Positions 29,172 to 38,669 of a stretch of 64,000 nt of DNA are shown here, in pieces. Each line of letters starts with the position of its first letter. The stretch's first letter is position 1. The DNA is taken from the NCBI RefSeq assembly GCF_016617715.1, contig NZ_CP067225.1, positions 2,982,001 through 3,046,000 on the forward strand. Reading direction: 5' to 3'. Source of the stretch: Paracoccus sp. MC1862 (GTDB lineage: Bacteria > Pseudomonadota > Alphaproteobacteria > Rhodobacterales > Rhodobacteraceae). A program made the translations under genes and the position numbers. The notes under the pieces were generated by a model. It was given only the letters and a program-made list of their open reading frames with translations. It did no database searches and had not been told where the DNA came from.

Positions 29172-29510
29172 CCTTCCCGTCTTTTGATCTGATTTAACTG
29201 GATTTTATCCTGGTCCAAGCGGTCAGGCGCCACCCAGTTTCGCACCCAGCAACATGGTTTTGGGCGAATGAAGAGGTCGGTCGCGAGAGTTTTGCAGGGA
29301 ATCGCCACCACGGGCTTTGACGATCCACTCGATGATCCGGTAGGGTTGAAGGCCCTCTACCATAAGTCTTGCTTCAGCATCAACGAAGCAGGCGGCCGCT
29401 TGAAACTCAACAACATGGGAAATCAAGTTCTAAACGCCGCCTGGCTTTTGATCATGTAGTTGCAATCTTCTTGAGTAGTTGGTCTGCACCAAATGGGCCG
29501 ATCAGGTTAA
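29172..29510. other. low-GC spacer without a recognisable gene
   Basis: About 340 bp with GC content well below the window average. Short open frames exist (for example 29268-29459) but show no family resemblance. This is the likely eroded 5' side of the HEPN-type gene that follows, or old mobile-element DNA next to the tRNA. Confidence 0.45.
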
Positions 29511-29735
29511 ATCCATGTCATTCGAGCAAGGAGCCGCATTGCTTTATTCATTGGACATCTGGACATTTTGAGAGGTGAGAATCTGCGCTGGGCAAAGAGT
29601 GCCAACGCTCTCAGGAACAAGCTGGCGCACGAGATGAGCTTCAAGGTTTCAGACAAAGGTGTTGCCAGGGTTGCTCTGCAGTTCAAGGATGCTGACGAGG
29701 AAGGCTTGTCGAAGTGTCGGCAATTCGCCCACTGA
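29511..29735 (+). pseudogene. 3' fragment of a HEPN-domain gene
   Basis: An open frame of about 74 codons after an in-frame TAA at 29508, with no start codon fitting a full protein. It reads RSRIALFIGHLDILRGENL, then ANALRNKLAHEMSF. The ALRNKLAH stretch is the R-x4-H motif of HEPN domains (as in MltR-like and toxin or RNase HEPN proteins). Only the last part of such a domain remains. The 5' half is missing or frameshifted. Low GC supports foreign origin. Confidence 0.5.
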
Positions 29736-29839
29736 ACTGGCCCCCCTTCCGACCGCACACCCGGGCATAGTCATGGAAGCTCAGGCATGCGCCTGAGCAC
29801 GTCCTTATGTCTGAGATCGAGATCATCACCGACAGCGGC

Positions 29840-30510
29840 CGCCGTCGCCGCTGGAGTATGGTCCGGCGAAGACCCTCTACAATCGCTGGAGAGGGTGGAG
29901 CGACATGGGGGGCTTCGCCCCGGATCATGGAAGGGCTTGCCGCCACGGAGGAGCGACCGGGGACAATCATGATCGACACCACCTACCTCAAGACACATTG
30001 CACGGCTTCCAGCTTGCGGGCGAAAAGGGGTGTGGACGCCTGATCGGCCGCAGTTCGAGCATCAGAAAAGGATCTGCGAGATCGTTTTCCCGAGAACAGG
30101 CGGCATGAGCACCATACTTCATGCCATCACCCACGCCCAAGGCCGTCCGATCCGGTTCTTCATGGCCGCAGGTCAGAACGGCGACTACGTCAGGGCAGTT
30201 GCCTTTCTGAGCGACCCTCCCGCGGCGGAATGGTTGCTGGCTGATACGGGCTGCGATGCCGAATGGTTCCGGGAAGCTTTGAGGGACAAAGGGATACGTG
30301 CCTGCATCCCCAGCCGGAAATCACGCGCCAAACCCATCAGGTATGACAAGCGCCGATACCGGCGTCGCAACAGGATAGAGATCATGTTCGGTCGTGTGGA
30401 AAACTGGCGGCGCAGAGCAACCCAGCTCACGACAGACGCCCGAAGGTCTGCGTTTCCGCGTCGATCCGTGCGTCGATCCCCCGCCACCACCGTCATCTTC
30501 TGGCTATGAA
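29840..30510 (+). mobile_element. IS5-family (IS427-like) transposase remnant
   Basis: Pieces of an IS427-group DDE transposase are spread over several frames: AKTLYNRWRGWSDMGGF, then TIMIDTTYLKTHCTASSL (first catalytic Asp), then LLADTGCDAEWFREAL (second Asp), then RRNRIEIMFGRVENWRR (catalytic Glu). An in-frame stop follows KRGVDA. The last 30 residues before FWL are out of the family frame. IS427 elements use programmed frameshifting, but the number of breaks here suggests decay. Terminal inverted repeats were not resolved. Confidence 0.75.
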
Positions 30511-30561
30511 GACGATGGGTCATGAGCCTGGCATGGCCCTGAGCAAAATCCGCTGCATTGA

Positions 30562-30600
30562 AAGGGAGCGCAGTCTGCACGGCTGCAGTTGCGCTCCCTT
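30562..30600 (-). terminator. strong terminator of the Mo-oxidoreductase gene
   Basis: AAGGGAGCGCA and TGCGCTCCCTT form an 11-bp perfect stem, with an inner CTGCA/TGCAG stem, just beyond the stop at 30607. On the minus strand the stem is followed by TTTC. Confidence 0.8.
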
Positions 30601-30606
30601 GGCGGG

Positions 30607-33294
30607 TCAGTTGACCGACGTCGCCGCGTCCGAGGCGTTGCGCATCAGGAAGTCGGTGACCATCGCCGCCTCGTCGGCATCCAGCCCCGCGCGCGGGAAC
30701 ATCGAGGGGGTGATGCCGCGCCACTGCAACTGGGTGAAACCGCCAGGATCGCGTGGCCCATGGCAGACGGTGCAGCGCTGGTAGAAGATGCGCTCGCCCG
30801 GCTCCATGTCGGCATAAAGCGATTCGACCAGTTCGGCCACGCGGTCGAGGCCCAGTTCGGATTCGTCCACCGCGGCGAACTGGTAGTCGGTCAAGATCGG
30901 CGGCTTCTGATGCGCCTGGTTCGGGCGCTCGGCATCCTCGCATTTGGCCACGGACGCCACGCAGGTATTGGCGATGGTCGCCTGCGTCAGCCCCGAGGCC
31001 GGGCGTTCCGAGGTGATCCAGTTGATCTGCCCCGAGTTGCAGCGCCCCTTGCTGTCGAGGTCCGGCCAGACCCCCTCGTAAAGCGACATGACGCCCGGCA
31101 TGATGTCGTCCGACAGCACCGCGCCCGCAATGATCGCGCCGCGTTCGTTGCGGATCTCGACCAAGTCGCCTTCGGCGATGCCGCGCGCCTCGGCATCTTG
31201 GCGGTTGATCCGCACCGGCTCGCGCCCGTCGATCTTGTAAAGCTCGCGCAACTGGGCCGAGTTGTCCATCTGGCTGTGCAGGCGATACCAAGGGTGGGGG
31301 CTGACGATGTGCAACTGGCCTTCCTGCGCGTTGCCCAGGTATTCCAGCGGCTCCTGCCAGATCGGCATGCCGGGGTTGTCGGGCACGTTCATGTCCGCGA
31401 TGGTCGTGCAGAACATCTCGACCTTGCCCGACAGCGTGTGCAGCGGATTCTTCTCGGGGTCCTCATAGAAGGCGCCGTGGCGGACCCATTTGCGGGCTTC
31501 GGGCGGGGCGGGTTGCAGGGCGTAGCCTTTTTCCCAGAACTCCTCGAAGGGCGTGGTCTTGGACGCACCCGTCCGGCCATAGGCCGCCATGATGTGGTCC
31601 ATGTAGTCCAGCGAATCGGTGAACTGCGCCCAGAGGCCCATCTTGTCGGCCAGCGCCTCGAAGATCTCGTAGTCGCTCATCGACTCGCCCAACGGCTCGA
31701 TGACCTTCTTCATCGCGTAGATCTTGTCGTTGGAATAGGTGCCGCCGACCGAGATATCGTCGCGTTCCAGAGTCGAGGATGCCGGCAGCACGATATCGGC
31801 CCAGCGCACGGCCGCTGTCCACCAGACGTCCTGGCTGACGATCGTGTGCAGCTTGCCGAAGGCCTTGAGCAGCCGGTTCAGGTCCTGCTGGTGCGAGACG
31901 AAGTTGTTGCCCGCGTTGTAGATCATCTTGATGTCGGGATAGGCGCGGGTCTGGCCGTTGTAGAAGAATTCCTTGCCCGGATTTTCCAGCATCTCGACGA
32001 TGCGGCTGGCGGGGCAGAGCGTGGACACCATGTTCTTGCCCGAGGACAGGCCCGTGGGCGTCGGCTGGCCCGACTGCGGCATCCCGCCGCCGCCATAATG
32101 CCAGCTGAAGCCCACGCCCTCGCCCGGCTTTCCGATCTTGCCGGTCAGCGCGGCGAAGTTGATGATCGCGTGGTGGACCAGTTCGCCGTGATGGGCGCGC
32201 TGCAGCGACCAGGCGCCGCCGAACTGGGTGCGCGAAGAGGCGAACAGCTCGGCCATCTCGCGGATCTTCTCGGCCGGGATGCCGGTGATCGCGGCGGCCC
32301 AGTCGGGCGTCTTGGGGGTGCCGTCGTCCTCGCCGCGGACATAGGCGATCCAGCGGTCGGCGCCGGTCGTGTATTTGTCCATGTAGGCGCGGTCCTCAAG
32401 CCCGTTTTCCAGCACATGATGGGCCATGCCGAGGAACAGGGCGATGTCGGTGTTCGGGATGATCTGCAGCCATTCCGCGTTCAGGTAGTAATCGGACGCG
32501 GTGCGCTGCGGGTTGATCGAGATGAAGCGGCAGCCGGCATCGCGGATTTCTGCCCAGGGGCGGGACATGCCGTGGTCGGCGACGGTGAACTCGATCCGGT
32601 TGTTCTTGACCGGGTCGCAGCCGACGAGGACGAAGACCTCGGTGTTGTCGCGGATGACCTCCCAGGCGGTCTGGGGCGAATAGACCTCCATGTCGCCGAT
32701 GATATGCGGCAGGGCCACCTGCGCCGCCCCGGCCGAGAAGTCCCCCTGCGTGATGGTGCAGCCGCCGATCAGGTTGAAGAAGCGCTGCTGCATGACGTTC
32801 GGGCGGAACGAGCCCGCGTTCGACCAGCCACCATAGGACGAGCTGAAGATCGCCTCGTTCCCGTCAGCCTCGATGGTGTTGATGATGGCATTGGCCGCCA
32901 GGGCCAGCGCGGTGTCCCAGTCGACCTGCACGAACTCTTCCTTGCCGCGCAGTTCGGGCTTGGTGTCGCCGGTCTGCCAACCGTCCAGGTAGGACTTGCG
33001 GACCATGGGATAAAGGATGCGCGTCTCGTCATAGGTGCGGTCCACGGTGCCCAGCATCAGCATGTCGGTCGGCTGGTGGTCCAGTTCCGTGACCGGCGAG
33101 ATCGCCGTGATGCGGCCGTCGCGCACCACCGCCTCGAAGGGGCCGTAATGCGAAGCGTGGAAGATCCGCTGCGAATGCGAGTTGGGATCGATCGAAGCCA
33201 GCGCGGTGCTGTTCATCAGCCGACCCATCGACAGCGCCCCTGCGGCGGCGACGCCGACCTGCATGAAGTTGCGACGGGAAAATTGCATGGTCAT
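30607..33294 (-). CDS. TorA/DorA-type molybdenum S/N-oxide reductase fused to a cytochrome c motif
   Basis: 895-residue periplasmic Mo-bisMGD enzyme, probably reducing TMAO, DMSO or a related oxide as terminal acceptor. A Tat signal (SRRNFMQVGVAAAGAL) is present. SSSYGGWSNAGSFRPN (151-166) corresponds to the DorA/TorA region with the Mo-ligand Ser, probably Ser158. TQGDFSAGAAQVALPHIIGD and the C-terminal MopB domain (DLVEIRNERGAIIAGAVLSD) match the family. Unlike TorA/DorA, it carries a C-terminal CTVCH heme c site at 841-845. ATG 33294 follows AAAGGTGGCAGCC. No torC, torD or regulator is adjacent. The frame is intact despite decayed neighbours. Confidence 0.82.
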   Translation of the reverse strand: MTMQFSRRNFMQVGVAAAGALSMGRLMNSTALASIDPNSHSQRIFHASHYGPFEAVVRDGRITAISPVTELDHQPTDMLMLGTVDRTYDETRILYPMVRKSYLDGWQTGDTKPELRGKEEFVQVDWDTALALAANAIINTIEADGNEAIFSSSYGGWSNAGSFRPNVMQQRFFNLIGGCTITQGDFSAGAAQVALPHIIGDMEVYSPQTAWEVIRDNTEVFVLVGCDPVKNNRIEFTVADHGMSRPWAEIRDAGCRFISINPQRTASDYYLNAEWLQIIPNTDIALFLGMAHHVLENGLEDRAYMDKYTTGADRWIAYVRGEDDGTPKTPDWAAAITGIPAEKIREMAELFASSRTQFGGAWSLQRAHHGELVHHAIINFAALTGKIGKPGEGVGFSWHYGGGGMPQSGQPTPTGLSSGKNMVSTLCPASRIVEMLENPGKEFFYNGQTRAYPDIKMIYNAGNNFVSHQQDLNRLLKAFGKLHTIVSQDVWWTAAVRWADIVLPASSTLERDDISVGGTYSNDKIYAMKKVIEPLGESMSDYEIFEALADKMGLWAQFTDSLDYMDHIMAAYGRTGASKTTPFEEFWEKGYALQPAPPEARKWVRHGAFYEDPEKNPLHTLSGKVEMFCTTIADMNVPDNPGMPIWQEPLEYLGNAQEGQLHIVSPHPWYRLHSQMDNSAQLRELYKIDGREPVRINRQDAEARGIAEGDLVEIRNERGAIIAGAVLSDDIMPGVMSLYEGVWPDLDSKGRCNSGQINWITSERPASGLTQATIANTCVASVAKCEDAERPNQAHQKPPILTDYQFAAVDESELGLDRVAELVESLYADMEPGERIFYQRCTVCHGPRDPGGFTQLQWRGITPSMFPRAGLDADEAAMVTDFLMRNASDAATSVN

Positions 33295-33326
33295 GGCTGC
33301 CACCTTTCTTGTTCGCTCCGCCACCC

Positions 33327-33358
33327 CTTCAACTGTCCGCTACAAGGGATGGTTGAAG
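33327..33358. promoter_or_regulatory. inverted repeat in the divergent promoter region
   Basis: CTTCAAC (33327-33333) and GTTGAAG (33352-33358) are perfect inverted 7-mers 18 bp apart, 33 bp upstream of the Mo-oxidoreductase start. They could be a two-turn operator for a dimeric regulator shared by the divergent genes. Confidence 0.35.
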
Positions 33359-33491
33359 CGCGATGGGTGAGCCAAAGTCTGAAGACATGGCGCGGCAATG
33401 GCAAGGCGCAGCAACCACAGCAAGCGCAAGGGACTTGAACATACCGGGAATCTGCGGCGTTGTGTCGCGAGATAGTGGAAGGAGAAACACC

Positions 33492-34019
33492 ATGTTCACC
33501 AATCACGCTGCAGGCGCCGGGCGACTGGCTGCCGCATTGGCCTTGTCCGTGCTGCTTCCGGTTGCGGCCCTGGCGCAGACACCGGCACCATCGGCCGACA
33601 CCGGGGCGTCGGCGGTTCCCGCGCAGTCTTCAGGGACCCCGGCTCAGGGCGCTGTGGGGGGTGCGGGGGCCGCGGCCGACCCGGCGGCTGATCCTCACAG
33701 GCTGCTGGACGAGATGAGCGGCGGCCCGCAGGGCTCGCCCACGGCGCAGCGCGGCAACCCGCAGCCGGGGACCTCGACCTCGATCCCGACGACCAATCCC
33801 GCCACCATCCGGCCAGTGGAGCAGGAAAGGGCCGGGAACTCGGACATGGCTGTCGAGGACACCGGCTTCGAAGGCCAGTGCGATCCGGTGGTGAGCATCG
33901 GCTGTCCGGCAGTGGCGGACCAGTTGCCACAAGCCGATGCCGCCGGTGGGTCCACCGCCGGCACGGCGGCGCAGTCGGCGAACGACGCCCCGGCGGAACC
34001 AGCCGAAGCGGCGAACTGA
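33492..34019 (+). CDS. secreted Ala/Pro-rich protein of unknown function
   Basis: 175-residue exported protein. A signal peptide (RLAAALALSVLLPVAALAQ) precedes a low-complexity chain rich in Ala, Pro, Gly, Ser and Thr. The only structured hint is a Cys pair in FEGQCDPVVSIGCPAVADQ, which could form a disulfide loop. The ribosome site GGAAGGAGAAACACC before ATG 33492 is strong. It is divergent from the Mo-oxidoreductase gene and followed by a hairpin. No family was recognised. Confidence 0.6.
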   Translation: MFTNHAAGAGRLAAALALSVLLPVAALAQTPAPSADTGASAVPAQSSGTPAQGAVGGAGAAADPAADPHRLLDEMSGGPQGSPTAQRGNPQPGTSTSIPTTNPATIRPVEQERAGNSDMAVEDTGFEGQCDPVVSIGCPAVADQLPQADAAGGSTAGTAAQSANDAPAEPAEAAN

Positions 34020-34047
34020 CCGCCGGGCAGTCTTCCGCAGAGACAAT

Positions 34048-34080
34048 GCAGCCTCAGTGTCCGAGGATGGGAGGCTGCCT
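34048..34080 (+). terminator. hairpin downstream of the secreted-protein gene
   Basis: GCAGCCTC (34048-34055) and GAGGCTGC (34071-34078) form an 8-bp stem about 30 bp after the stop. The following T-tract is weak. Confidence 0.55.
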
Positions 34081-34391
34081 TCATGGCTCGGGCAGCCGTT
34101 CAGGACGGCATCCATGCCCGAGTCGCAGGGTTGGTTGAAAGTCGCCGACCGGCATCCCCGCCAGCAGCAGGGACATGCGGGCAACGTTGCGGTTGCCCTC
34201 GCGCGCCTGATCGGGGCAACCGAACATCATGTCAGCGACGGCTTCCCAGACGACCCGGTTGCGCGCTATCAGTGCGCAGCGGCACCACGCTCCAGATCGT
34301 CGGTACGGATCAACGACGGCGCCACCCCCATGGCAGCCGATAAGGGGGTCCGGGTGTCGTAGCAGATGAAGGCGTCGGCTGTGACACTCCC
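34081..34391. other. spacer with no recognised gene
   Basis: About 310 bp between the secreted-protein terminator and the IS481 end. Short frames on the plus strand (33937-34362) show no family resemblance. It may be the remains of a gene displaced by the insertion sequence. Confidence 0.4.
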
Positions 34392-35275
34392 CTTCAGCGG
34401 TTGCGCTTGGCGTTACATGTCACATTCCGTGTGATTATAGGGCTGTTTCCTGAACAGTTCGGGTCTTTCGCGATGCCAGACCTTGAGCGCGTCGATGGGC
34501 GTTCGACCCTTGAGGACAGGCTGGGGCAGCTGGCCGTTGTAGAGGCGGACATGAGCCGCAGGATGGTCTGCTTCAAGTCCTCGCCCCTGTGGAAGCGGTG
34601 GCTCTGCAGGACATCCTCGATCCGGCCATTGAACCACTCGACCATGCCGTTCGTTTGTGGGTGCATCGGGGTGCATCGGGGTGCATCGGGGTGCATCGGG
34701 GTGCCAGGCGGTGCTCGATGCCGAGAACGTCTCAAAGACGGTCGAACTCGTGGTTGCCGGTGGCGGCGCGGCGGCGCAGCCTGAAGAGCCGGTCGGTGAA
34801 CTCCTTGCCGTTATCGGTCAGCACCCGAGTAATCCGCATCGGTGCGGCGCGGTCGATGGCCACGAAGAGGTAGCGCCGGCGGTCCTCGTCGGCCATCTGG
34901 GGCAGGTATTTGACATCGATGTGGAGGTAGCCCGCAGCATAGTCCTTGAAGGGCTTGTGGGCCGGACGCGGCGTGGCCGGTTTCAGATCGCGCAGGTTGC
35001 CAGCGCTATGCCGCCGCAGGCAGCGGTCAAGGTCGGAACGCGAGACATTCGGGTTCAGAAACTCCCGCACCACCGACAGCAGGTCGTCGAGCGGCAGCAG
35101 CAGCGACCTGCGCAACGCAACCGCCACCGCCTGCCTCGGGCGGGCGTCAGCGTGGTCTGCAACCGGTGCGCCGTGTGGCTCCGGTCATGGAGGCTGTCGC
35201 GCTTGCGCCATTTCCAGACGGTCTGCCAAGAGATGCCGTAGCGCTCGGCAACCATCCAGGCAGGTGGAGCCTGGC
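34392..35275 (-). mobile_element. IS481-family insertion sequence, inactivated
   Basis: The transposase is read on the minus strand in several frames: RYGISWQTVWKWRKRDS (helix-turn-helix), LRRSLLLPLDDLLSVVREFL, GYLHIDVKYLPQMADEDRRR (first Asp), VLTDNGKEFTDRLF (second Asp), PQTNGMVEWFNGRIEDVLQS (Glu), ending PYNHTECDM. Between VAIDRA and MRITRVLTDNG about 35 residues usual in the family are missing. A 10-bp tandem repeat breaks the frame near the catalytic Glu. The TGTAACGCCAAGCGCAACCG stretch at the left end fits the IS481 terminal repeat. It lies directly behind the 3' end of the SLC13 permease. Confidence 0.82.
34661..34700. repeat. 10-bp tandem repeat (GTGCATCGGG x4)
   Basis: Four perfect head-to-tail copies of GTGCATCGGG, followed by a decayed GTGCC unit, within the IS481 transposase just before the conserved QTNGM region. 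The unit length is not a multiple of three, so copy-number change alters the reading frame. Confidence 0.9.
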
Positions 35276-35292
35276 GACCAGGTTCACCCCCG

Positions 35293-37079
35293 TCAGCCGC
35301 CCAGGCCCCAGATCAGCGCGATCATCGGGGTGCCGACGACCACCATCAGGATCGACAGCGGCAGGCCGAGCCGCCAGTAGTCGCCGAAGCGATAGCCGCC
35401 CGGTCCCATGACCAGCGTGTTGCACTGGTGCCCGATGGGGGTCAGAAAGTCGCAGGCCGCGCCCAGGGCCACCGCCATGAGGAAAGGGTCGGGGTTCAGC
35501 TCAAGCCGCCCGGCGAGGCTCGCGGCGATGGGGGCCATCACCAGAACGGTTGCGGCGTTGTTAAGGAAGGGCGTCACCGCCATCGCCAGCACGATCATCA
35601 GCGCCACCGCGGCCAGTGGCGGCACCTCTCCGGCCACGCGCTGCAGCCCGGCGGCGATCAGGTCCGACCCGCCGGTCGCCTGGATCGCGTTGCTGACCGG
35701 GATCAGTGCGGCCAGCAGGACGATCACGGCCATTCGATCGATTGATAGGCCTCGTCCATTGTCATCACGCGCAGCAGCAGCAGCGCCGCCGCACCCGCGA
35801 AAGCCACGGCCACGGGGACGACATGGCCGGCAACCAGCACCATCGCCGCGGCCAGGATCAGGATCGGAAGCCAGCTGCGCTTGCGGCTTCCAAGTGCCAC
35901 GTCGCGCTGGCTCAGGGGCAGGATGCGCAGCTCGCCCAAGGAAGGCGCCAGCCGCTCGGGGGCAGCCTTGAGGATCAGCACATCCCCGACTTCCAGCCGC
36001 AGGCGGCGCAGCCTCCGGTTCAGGCGCTGGCCGCGGCGGCTGACGGCAAGAAGCTGCAGCCCGTGGCGGCGCAAAAGCTGCGCCTCGGCCGGGGTGCGGC
36101 CGACCAGCACGGAATCGGCGGTGACGACGCCTTCCGCGACCACGCTTTCGTTCTCGTCGGCCTCATCCTCGGCCACCTCCTCGCCTGCCAGACGCAGGCG
36201 GGCGCGGGCGACGACGCGCTCCAGGTCCTCGGGCTCGCCGCTCAGCAGCAGCACGTCCTCGGCCTCAAGCGCCTCGTCGGGGCGGGGCGCATGGCGGCGG
36301 AAGCGTTCGCGGATCACCATGATCACGCGCAGGCCTCCCTCGGCCAGCGCCTCGAGGTCCGCGACCGTGCGGCCGACGAAGGGAGAGCCTTCGGGCACGC
36401 GGGCCTCAGTGGCGCATTCCTCCAGCGTGAAGGCCGCGTCCATGGAGCGGCTGGCCGCGCGCCGGTCGGGCAGCAGGCGATACGCGAAGGACAGGAATAC
36501 CACGCCCAGCATGGCGATCACGATGCCCACGGGCGTGTAGTCGAACACCCCGAAGGGCTTGCCCAGGATATCCTCGCGCACCTTGGAGACGAGGATGTTG
36601 GGCGAGGTGCCCACCAGCGTCACGATCACGCCGATCAGCGAGCCGAAGGCCATGGGCATCAGCATGAGGGACAAGGGCGTCTCCGTACGCCGCGACAGCT
36701 GCGCCGCGACCGGCATCATCATGGCCAGCGCTCCCACGTTCTTGGTCACCATCGACAGCACGGTGACTGCCGAAACCAGCACCGTCACCTGCGCCTGCGC
36801 GCCCCTGAGGTTTCGCAGCAGGGGCCGCATCGCGGTTTCCACCGCCCCCGACCGTGCCACGGCGGCCGAGACCAGCAGGGCGGTCGCCACGATGATCACC
36901 ACGTCGTCGCCGAAGCCGGAAAACGCCTCGGCCGCGGGGATGATCCCGATCAGGACGCCGGCCAGCAGGGCCAGCAGGGCGACAAGGTCGTAGGGCAGCC
37001 GCCCCCAGATGAACAGGCCGATGGTGACGGCCATCAGTCCGAAGGCAAGCGCTTGATCGAGGGTCAATTCCGGGGTCAC
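35293..37079 (-). pseudogene. SLC13/DASS-type permease with RCK_C domains, one frameshift
   Basis: A single divalent-anion:Na+ symporter-like protein split into two frames. The N-terminal part (from GTG 37079, VTPELTLDQALAFGL) has the first membrane half and two TrkA-C/RCK_C-like cytosolic domains (VPEGSPFVGRTVADLEALAE; VLVGRTPAEAQLLRRHG), ending YQSIEWP. The C-terminal half resumes in the next frame as VIVLLAALIPVSNAIQATGG. Restoring one C in the CC run near 35729 joins them smoothly. The loss could be a mutation or a sequence error. Family members carry sulfate or dicarboxylates. Confidence 0.75.
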
Positions 37080-37154
37080 TCCGCAAGGGCAGCGCGGAAC
37101 CGCCGGCCCTCGGACCCGGTTCCACCCGGCATTGACGCAGGGGAGCCTTTGGCG

Positions 37155-37727
37155 GTGGATATCATGGGATGGCTTTTCCGGGCCTCGCGCTACCGCGACG
37201 GCCAGGCCGTGGCACTGCAGGAACCGGCGCTTCACCCGCCCGCATCCGCGCTACCCTCCGGTCCCGCCCCCGACCCCGAGGCACGGCTGGAGGTGGCGCT
37301 GGCCACCCGCCTGCTCGACGGCTGGCTGTCGAACGGCCAGCAGCTGCTGGTGCCGCACACGCTGAACTTCCGCGCCATGGGCCCCGGGCAGGCCGCGCTG
37401 CTGGTCGAGGTGATGGCCGCCGCTGCCCAGGCCGACGGCGCGGTCGATCCCCGCGAGGCGCAGGCGCTGCCCCAGGTGCTGCGGCGGGTCGGCGCGGACG
37501 CCCCCGAGGATGCGCGGCTGGCGGCCGCCCTGGCCGAGCCGCAGAACCTCGGGGCGCTGCTGGCGCGGGTCGAGGTCGAGGGGCTGGCAACCCACGCCTA
37601 TGCCGCGGCGCTGCTGGCGATCAACCGGCGGGACAGGGTGAACCGTGCCTTTCTGGACTACCTGGCCGGCCGGCTGGGGCTTGCAGCCGAGGTCGCCCGC
37701 AGCCTCGAACGCCGCTACCGCGCCTGA
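37155..37727 (+). CDS. DUF533/TerB-like protein
   Basis: About 190 residues (187 if ATG 37164 is used). GTG 37155 has GGGGAG 9 bp upstream. After a short variable N-terminus the protein matches the DUF533/YebE type: LLVEVMAAAAQADGAVDPREAQ resembles TerB-like acidic helices, and HAYAAALLAINRRDRVNRAF continues the all-helical fold ending LERRYRA. These proteins have no established function in most bacteria. It is divergent from the SLC13 permease. Confidence 0.65.
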   Translation: MDIMGWLFRASRYRDGQAVALQEPALHPPASALPSGPAPDPEARLEVALATRLLDGWLSNGQQLLVPHTLNFRAMGPGQAALLVEVMAAAAQADGAVDPREAQALPQVLRRVGADAPEDARLAAALAEPQNLGALLARVEVEGLATHAYAAALLAINRRDRVNRAFLDYLAGRLGLAAEVARSLERRYRA

Positions 37728-38213
37728 AGGGAGCAGGGCGCGCGCGGCACTTTCCGGGCGTCCCGCCCGGTCCCTTCCAGCCGCGTCTCACAGCCCGCGC
37801 GAAGGGCCGGGTGCCGCCTGTCCCCCCCTCGGGGCGTCCTGCGGGCTTCCGCCCCTTGGACATCGCGGCCGCGACTTGGCCGGCAGGGGCAAAGGCGACA
37901 TGCCGTTGCCGCATCATGTTCGATGCGGTGGGCAGCGGCCATTGCCTTGCAGTGGTGGAAGAGGGCAGGGCGCCTGTCATCGGCTGGCGACCCGGCGGCA
38001 GATGGAGAAGGCGTCCCTCAAGGAAGGGCCGGGCGGCCGGCCGCAGTTCAGCGCGCAGTCAGATCCCGTTCCCGGATTTGACCAGTCCCTTTCTGCAAGG
38101 CCCGGCCGGGCAGCGGACCGCCGTTCAGGGCGCAGGCGCAGTCCGGATCTCAGAACCATGCGGCTCTTCCCGAAACCCCGCAGCCGCCAGTCCGTGCTGC
38201 CCGGCCCGCGCCC
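37728..38213. other. 486-bp spacer, no gene seen
   Basis: High-GC stretch between the convergent DUF533 and CBS genes. Open frames exist on all strands but none resembles a family or has a good ribosome site. A small hairpin, CCGCATCatgttcGATGCGG, lies near 37910-37930. Confidence 0.5.
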
Positions 38214-38669
38214 TCAGCCCTGTGCCGGCGCGGGCGCGGCTTCGGTTCCCGGCCCCTCGGTCAGTTCGCGCAGCGCCGCCTGCACGGTGCCGCGTTCGAC
38301 CAGCAGGTGGCGGGCAAGGTCGGCCAGTGTCAGCCAGCCGATGACTTTGCCGCCCGCGTCCCGCACGACCAGCCTGCGGATGTGATGGGCGGCCATCAGG
38401 TTCATCGCGTCCCGCAGGCTGTCCTCCTCGCCGCAGCCGATCACGGGGCGGGTGGCGATCTCGCCCACCGGCAGCTCGGCGGCCGAGAGGCCGCGGGCGA
38501 CCACGCGATAAAGGATGTCGCGGTCGGTCACCACGCCCAGCAGGTCCTCGGCCGTCCCCACGGGCAGGGCGCCGACCTCCAGCTCGCCCATCAGCTCGGC
38601 GGCCTCGGACACGGGGGCGTCGGCCGGGATGAAGTCGACATGGCGCGCCATGATCTCGCCCACCCTCAT
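38214..38669 (-). CDS. tandem CBS-domain protein
   Basis: 151 residues made of two CBS domains: MRVGEIMARHVDFIPADAPV...GVVTDRDILYRVVARG and VGEIATRPVIGCGEEDSLRD...GWLTLADLARHLL. A Pro/Ala tail follows. Paired CBS domains bind adenosyl ligands and sense energy state or regulate partners. The gene starts within the stop of the response-regulator gene (ATGA), so it belongs to the same unit as the receiver protein and the hybrid kinase. Confidence 0.88.
   Translation of the reverse strand: MRVGEIMARHVDFIPADAPVSEAAELMGELEVGALPVGTAEDLLGVVTDRDILYRVVARGLSAAELPVGEIATRPVIGCGEEDSLRDAMNLMAAHHIRRLVVRDAGGKVIGWLTLADLARHLLVERGTVQAALRELTEGPGTEAAPAPAQG

Noticed and set aside
33492..34019. Cytochrome or Tor accessory role for the secreted protein beside the Mo-oxidoreductase
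   Set aside because: It has no CxxCH and no TorC/TorD-like features; only low-complexity sequence and two Cys are seen.
34661..34700. CRISPR-like repeats
   Set aside because: The 10-bp units are directly abutting with no spacers and no cas genes; it is a simple tandem repeat.
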